Positions 30,109-33,084 of a stretch of DNA of 33,084 bases are shown here, piece after piece. Below the pieces are notes generated by a model, which had not been told where the DNA came from, did not search any database, and worked only from the letters and a program-made list of their open reading frames with translations. The DNA is taken from IMG/VR virus record IMGVR_UViG_3300021171_000123, positions 1 through 33,084 of that record. The stretch is one strand, 5' to 3'. Positions within the stretch are counted from its first letter, which is position 1. Each line of letters begins with the position of its first letter. The translations under genes were made by a program, and so were the position numbers. Source of the DNA: a virus.

Positions 30109-31257
30109 GTGACAACCACGACCCAAGCCCGAACTCCCGAGCAAGACCTAGTCGTAATCTCGCTCATTCATAAAATCGCGAGTTTAGGACTGCAAGCCGA
30201 CTTTTGCGACCCCATTAGCGTCGGCCCGATTGTCTCTGTCTACCGCTTCGCCCCGAAGGGGTCTACCAAAGTCTCTCACTTAGAGTCGCTAAGTCAAGAC
30301 TTTGCTGTCGTTTTGGGAGCCGAAGATGTGATGGTAAAGAGGATGCCGGGCGAGTCCTCGGTAGGAGTCTTTGTACCAAACAAAGAACGCCAGTGGGTAA
30401 AATGGTTCAACCACTGTACACTCGACCCTACGAAGTATCACTTACCACTCGTACTCGGAATCGACCACCTCGGTCGACCCGTGGTCGAAGACCTTGCGAT
30501 GTTGCCTCACCTGCTCGTTGCAGGCTCGACGATGGGTGGCAAGTCAACGTTGTTGAAAGCTCTTATAACAACGCTCATAATCAACTACAGTCCAAGCGAC
30601 GTACAGCTCGTTCTTTGCGACATCAAAGAAGGAGTTGAGTTTACGAAGTTCCAAGGCGTTCCGCACTTGCGAAGCAACATAGCGACGTCAATAGACCTAG
30701 CTCACATTCGCTTCGACGAACTAATCGACGAAATGACACGGAGGTTAAAACTTCTTGCTCAAACCTCAACACACAACATTGCCGAGTACAACGCCGTCCG
30801 GCAGGGCGCGCCGACTCGCCTCCCTTACATTGCTGTCGTTGTGGACGAGATCGCAGATATGCTTTCTGATCGTAGAAAAATCGAAGAGGAAGAACCCTCA
30901 CCAGATGGAAAACCTCGATATGCTCTTGCTGGCAAGATTGCCTCGGGAAAGCTATCAAAGCTCGCTGCGAAGGCTAGGGCTTCGGGGATTCATATTATCG
31001 TCGCGACTCAACGGCCAAGCGCAAGACTGTTGGAGGGAGACATTAAGTCGAACTTCCCTGCGCGACTTGCTTTCCGGCTGCCGAGTCAAACAGATAGTCG
31101 TGTCGTATTGGATACGGGAGGCGCGGAGCACCTCCTCGCAAGGGGCGACATGTTATTTATCAACCCCAACAAGCCAGGTCTTTCGCGCATTCACGCTCCA
31201 CTTGCTTCGGCGCAGGATATCCAAGCGGCCCTCGAATTCGCAGCGCAAAGGAGGTAG
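30109..31257 (+). CDS. Soluble FtsK/SpoIIIE-family DNA translocase
   Basis: 382 aa; GTG start with GAGGAG upstream. Residues 35-100 resemble the FtsK alpha-beta module (VGPIVSVYRFAPKGSTKV). The motor has Walker A AGSTMGGKST (138-147), Walker B IAVVVDEIAD (241-250), the conserved SGIHIIVATQRPSA (292-305) and LPSQTDSRVVLD (324-335). There is no transmembrane part and no gamma DNA-reading domain, so it is a minimal hexameric translocase. Since the phage has its own terminase, it may move replicated or plasmid-like DNA, clear proteins, or act in conjugation-like or defence roles. The arginine-finger region appears intact. Confidence 0.85.
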   Translation: MTTTTQARTPEQDLVVISLIHKIASLGLQADFCDPISVGPIVSVYRFAPKGSTKVSHLESLSQDFAVVLGAEDVMVKRMPGESSVGVFVPNKERQWVKWFNHCTLDPTKYHLPLVLGIDHLGRPVVEDLAMLPHLLVAGSTMGGKSTLLKALITTLIINYSPSDVQLVLCDIKEGVEFTKFQGVPHLRSNIATSIDLAHIRFDELIDEMTRRLKLLAQTSTHNIAEYNAVRQGAPTRLPYIAVVVDEIADMLSDRRKIEEEEPSPDGKPRYALAGKIASGKLSKLAAKARASGIHIIVATQRPSARLLEGDIKSNFPARLAFRLPSQTDSRVVLDTGGAEHLLARGDMLFINPNKPGLSRIHAPLASAQDIQAALEFAAQRR

Positions 31258-31260
31258 TAA

Positions 31261-31482
31261 ATGAGAGTAAAAGCTGAAGTTACAGGAATCAATCTCTACG
31301 GGAAAGGAGAAGGCGAGCCAAAACGTCGTGAAGTTTCTATCGAATGGGCAGAGCCAAAAACAGAAAACGACCCCTATCCAATTCATTACAGAATTCAATT
31401 CAACGACACCGACGGTGACCTCCAGCTTGGCGACACAGTTCTTGTGTCAATCGAGCGGATGGCTCGCGTTGCGAGTATTTGA
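31261..31482 (+). CDS. Small hypothetical protein
   Basis: 73 aa, AAAGGAGG upstream, directly after the translocase. Beta-rich (IHYRIQFNDTDGDLQLGDTV). Could be a translocase accessory protein; unrecognised. Followed by a 7-bp inverted repeat (31492-31498 with 31514-31520) and a T-containing stretch that may end the operon weakly. Confidence 0.55.
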   Translation: MRVKAEVTGINLYGKGEGEPKRREVSIEWAEPKTENDPYPIHYRIQFNDTDGDLQLGDTVLVSIERMARVASI

Positions 31483-31491
31483 GTACGCAAA

Positions 31492-31520
31492 GCTAAGTCG
31501 TTGTAAACAAAGCACTTAGC
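31492..31520 (+). terminator. Possible weak terminator
   Basis: GCTAAGT / ACTTAGC with a 15-nt loop, followed by CACTTTCGCTTTTG. The T tract is interrupted, so termination would be weak. Confidence 0.3.
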
Positions 31521-31580
31521 CACTTTCGCTTTTGTTGCGCTTTTTGGCGTAACTCGTTGATAACAAAGCAAATAAATGCC

Positions 31581-31630
31581 TTGACAAAAAAGTCGTTGGC
31601 GTGGCACAATAGCCGGGTTCGATGAACCCG
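31581..31630 (+). promoter_or_regulatory. Promoter and start-codon operator of the RHH gene
   Basis: TTGACA (31581-31586), 18 nt, CACAAT (31605-31610). CGGGTTCGATGAACCCG (31614-31630) is a perfect 7-bp-arm palindrome spanning the predicted transcription start and the ATG at 31622; no SD is present, so the mRNA would be nearly leaderless. A dimeric RHH protein could bind here and shut off its own gene. Confidence 0.6.
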
Positions 31631-31771
31631 CTTTATACAACCGTCACTGTTAGCGTACGACGTGACCTAGCAGCGAAGCTCAAGCAGTTGTACCCGAAAT
31701 ACGGCGCTGTTTCGAAGTTGTTGCAGACGGTGATTCAACAGATTGTCGATGGAAGATTGAAGATAAAATGA
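31622..31771 (+). CDS. Ribbon-helix-helix regulator (Arc/CopG-like), 49 aa
   Basis: The product has the RHH plan: a beta-strand (YTTVTVSVRRDLAAKLKQLY), a first helix, the turn KYGAVSKLL and a second helix (QTVIQQIVDG), ending in GRLKIK. Full-length for a minimal Arc-like repressor. Its own promoter and palindrome lie at the start. It precedes the zinc protein gene by seven bases. It is a good candidate for the regulator of this right-hand region. Confidence 0.75.
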   Translation: MNPLYTTVTVSVRRDLAAKLKQLYPKYGAVSKLLQTVIQQIVDGRLKIK

Positions 31772-31778
31772 GGCTAAA

Positions 31779-32438
31779 ATGTCAGAACCAAACGATGGTG
31801 GACTCCCTTCGTCAGAGGACCTCGACGCCGTAGCCGAGGAACAAGCGATAGCTGACGCAACCGTTACCAAAATTAACGATAGCGTCGCTTCGTCAATCGA
31901 CTCCGCGAAGCTCTGCTCCTACTGTCACATCAACACCGCCCAACGAATCTGCTCCCACTGTGGTCAGGAGTTCTGCTCGCAGCACTACTGTCCCGTCCAT
32001 GAAATGTCCACGCAAGTTGAGCCTCTGACCGAAGAGGACGGTACTGTCCACCAAGGACGGCGCATCCGCTTGATAGGCGAAGGCTGGCCGAACGACCTTC
32101 GCTTAGTCAAAGACTACACCGACGAAGAGCTTGAGTTTCAAATCTCAGGCTTGCAGCGTTTGCTCCAAGATGCAATCAAAACCGCTGACTACGCCCGTAT
32201 CTCTATCGCAGCTAGGGAGTACGAACGCGACTACCGCAAACACAGTCGCTACGTCGCCGCGATGAAGCGTAGAGAGAAGCTCACTCAGGGAGCCGTTAGG
32301 CTGAACTCGAAAAAGCATCGAATGGATGCGTCGGCGAAGCCACTAACAATGGCTGAAACGCTTGCAAAGCAAATGAATTTGACTGTCGAACAAGCGACAG
32401 CTTTGCTCGGTGTGCTTGGAGCACAGAAAAAAGCGTGA
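31779..32438 (+). CDS. B-box/AN1-like zinc-finger protein
   Basis: 219 aa; GAGG before the ATG. Residues 46-74 give C46-x2-C49, C58-x2-C61, C66, H69, C71 and H74, a cross-braced zinc finger like B-box or AN1 types (CSYCHINTAQRICSHCGQEF), more familiar from eukaryotes. A charged helical middle follows (DEELEFQISGLQRLLQDAI) and a UBA-like helical end (LAKQMNLTVEQATALLGVLG). Role unknown; could be protein-protein or nucleic acid binding. Confidence 0.55.
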   Translation: MSEPNDGGLPSSEDLDAVAEEQAIADATVTKINDSVASSIDSAKLCSYCHINTAQRICSHCGQEFCSQHYCPVHEMSTQVEPLTEEDGTVHQGRRIRLIGEGWPNDLRLVKDYTDEELEFQISGLQRLLQDAIKTADYARISIAAREYERDYRKHSRYVAAMKRREKLTQGAVRLNSKKHRMDASAKPLTMAETLAKQMNLTVEQATALLGVLGAQKKA

Positions 32439-32519
32439 AACGGGCGAGGAAACTTTAGGAGGCTCAACGTCGCTGCCATCGAAACGTAATGCTCTACTGG
32501 AAGCCGCGGAAGGAGCGCC

Positions 32520-32888
32520 ATGACCACACCAAAGCCTGAGGGAGCGCCGCGATGCCCGCACTGTAAGGGCACGAGAGAGAACCCGATGCCACTGAGCAAT
32601 GCCGGGTCACGCTGCTTTGAGCCATTCCACGACCCTGCGCAGCCAGCGACCACAGCAGGGAAGGCGAGCCGCGAGCAATCCGCTATGAATCGAGCGCACG
32701 CAATCGTCCGCATGTGGCTGGAGCTTGATGATGGGACGGAACAGGAACAGCGCGACCGGCTCGTTGAGGACATCGCAGACGCTATCATAGAAGCCCGTGC
32801 CCCCGCAGAGCCTTCTGACAGCGCGGCGCAACTCGAACAAGCCTATGACCAAGGTCAAGCCGATGCAGCGGAAGGAGGCAAGAGGTGA
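32520..32888 (+). CDS. Small zinc-knuckle/helical protein
   Basis: 122 aa, GGAAGGAG before the ATG. CPHCKGTRE at the N-terminus is a single zinc half-site with a later lone C (SRCFEPFHD). The remainder is helical and acidic. Its stop overlaps the nuclease start (GTGA). Unrecognised. Confidence 0.5.
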   Translation: MTTPKPEGAPRCPHCKGTRENPMPLSNAGSRCFEPFHDPAQPATTAGKASREQSAMNRAHAIVRMWLELDDGTEQEQRDRLVEDIADAIIEARAPAEPSDSAAQLEQAYDQGQADAAEGGKR

Positions 32889-33084
32889 CAACAATCACAG
32901 CCCCGACAGAGCGAAAGCCATTCTCGTTCTACAAAATCTTGCCGAACGGCAAATACGAATTCTTCGTCGACGCTTCGTTGCTCAAGAGCTTCTCGCATTG
33001 CGAGCGTTATTTCTACCTCAAACACGTAAAGAACCTTCGACAGAAGGGCTACGGCGTTACGATGCCCTTCCCGATGGCTATCGG
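32885..33084 (+). CDS. PD-(D/E)XK nuclease N-terminus (cut by window edge)
   Basis: 66 codons from GTG 32885 to the window end. The sequence FVDASLLKSFSHCERYFYLK and the later PFPMAIG match the start of Cas4/RecB-like PD-(D/E)XK nucleases (S-x-L-x-x-[FY]-x-x-C-x-R-x-[FY]-x-x-x-[YH]), where a cysteine in this segment often ligates an iron-sulfur cluster. The catalytic D, E and K lie outside the window, so activity cannot be judged. Confidence 0.65.
   Translation, partial: MTTITAPTERKPFSFYKILPNGKYEFFVDASLLKSFSHCERYFYLKHVKNLRQKGYGVTMPFPMAI

Noticed and set aside
1-33084. CRISPR array, integrase or reverse-transcriptase diversity element
   Set aside because: No regularly spaced repeats, no recombinase motifs and no reverse transcriptase were seen, so variation of the tail fibre is ascribed to recombination only.

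Overview
This window looks like part of a tailed, podovirus-type phage or prophage genome. The layout is two-armed. Nearly everything left of about 22.6 kb is on the minus strand and is a packaging, head, tail and lysis module. Nearly everything right of 22.78 kb is on the plus strand and is made of small accessory or early genes, several of them zinc-binding or nucleic-acid-related. I see no integrase, attachment site, tRNA or CRISPR array. The host is probably an acidobacterium or a similar soil bacterium. That is an inference from the FN3 modules (YNVYRG...GGPY style), the ice-binding-like DUF3494 domain, the many Sec signal peptides and the roughly 50% GC; it is not proven.

Minus-strand (late) arm, in transcription order. 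A strong sigma70-type promoter (TTGACA, 17 nt, TAATAT) at 22.67-22.70 kb drives three small proteins including a terminase-small-subunit-like one, a basic protein, a LAGLIDADG homing endonuclease and the large terminase. Next come a string of very small overlapping genes (an NPWAIC microprotein, a holin-like protein, a lipoprotein, an outer-membrane-barrel-like protein and two membrane microproteins), then the portal, a second LAGLIDADG endonuclease related to the first, a scaffold-like protein, a decoration-like protein and the major capsid protein. After that follow an exported disulfide-type protein, an FN3 plus ice-binding-like protein, a structured intergenic RNA, small virion genes, a third LAGLIDADG endonuclease, an exported FN3 protein, an M15-type endolysin, an ATP-grasp/HAD fusion enzyme, a beta-propeller-like tail protein, a long chimeric tail fibre and a secreted beta-helix-like protein cut by the left edge. 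Start and stop codons of neighbours overlap repeatedly (ATGA, GTGA, TTGA, TAATG), so translational coupling is likely throughout.

Plus-strand arm. Two HNH-like genes have promoter-like elements ending 6-7 nt before their start codons and no Shine-Dalgarno, suggesting leaderless mRNAs. Between genes there are several strongly structured stretches (23.3-23.6, 24.06-24.20 and 27.39-27.62 kb). Some of their stems have G-U pairs that form only in plus-strand RNA. Further right lies a coupled run: a HARP-like/J-domain protein, a small protein, a VWA (MIDAS) protein, a conserved unknown and a soluble FtsK-type DNA translocase. It is followed by a 49-aa ribbon-helix-helix regulator whose start codon lies inside a perfect palindrome, a B-box/AN1-like zinc protein and the start of a PD-(D/E)XK nuclease at the right edge.

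The most unusual content is the large set of Sec-exported, cysteine-paired proteins inside the virion/lysis module, the phage-borne ice-binding-like domain, the ATP-grasp/HAD fusion, the VWA/FtsK operon and the structured RNAs. None of these functions can be proven from sequence alone.
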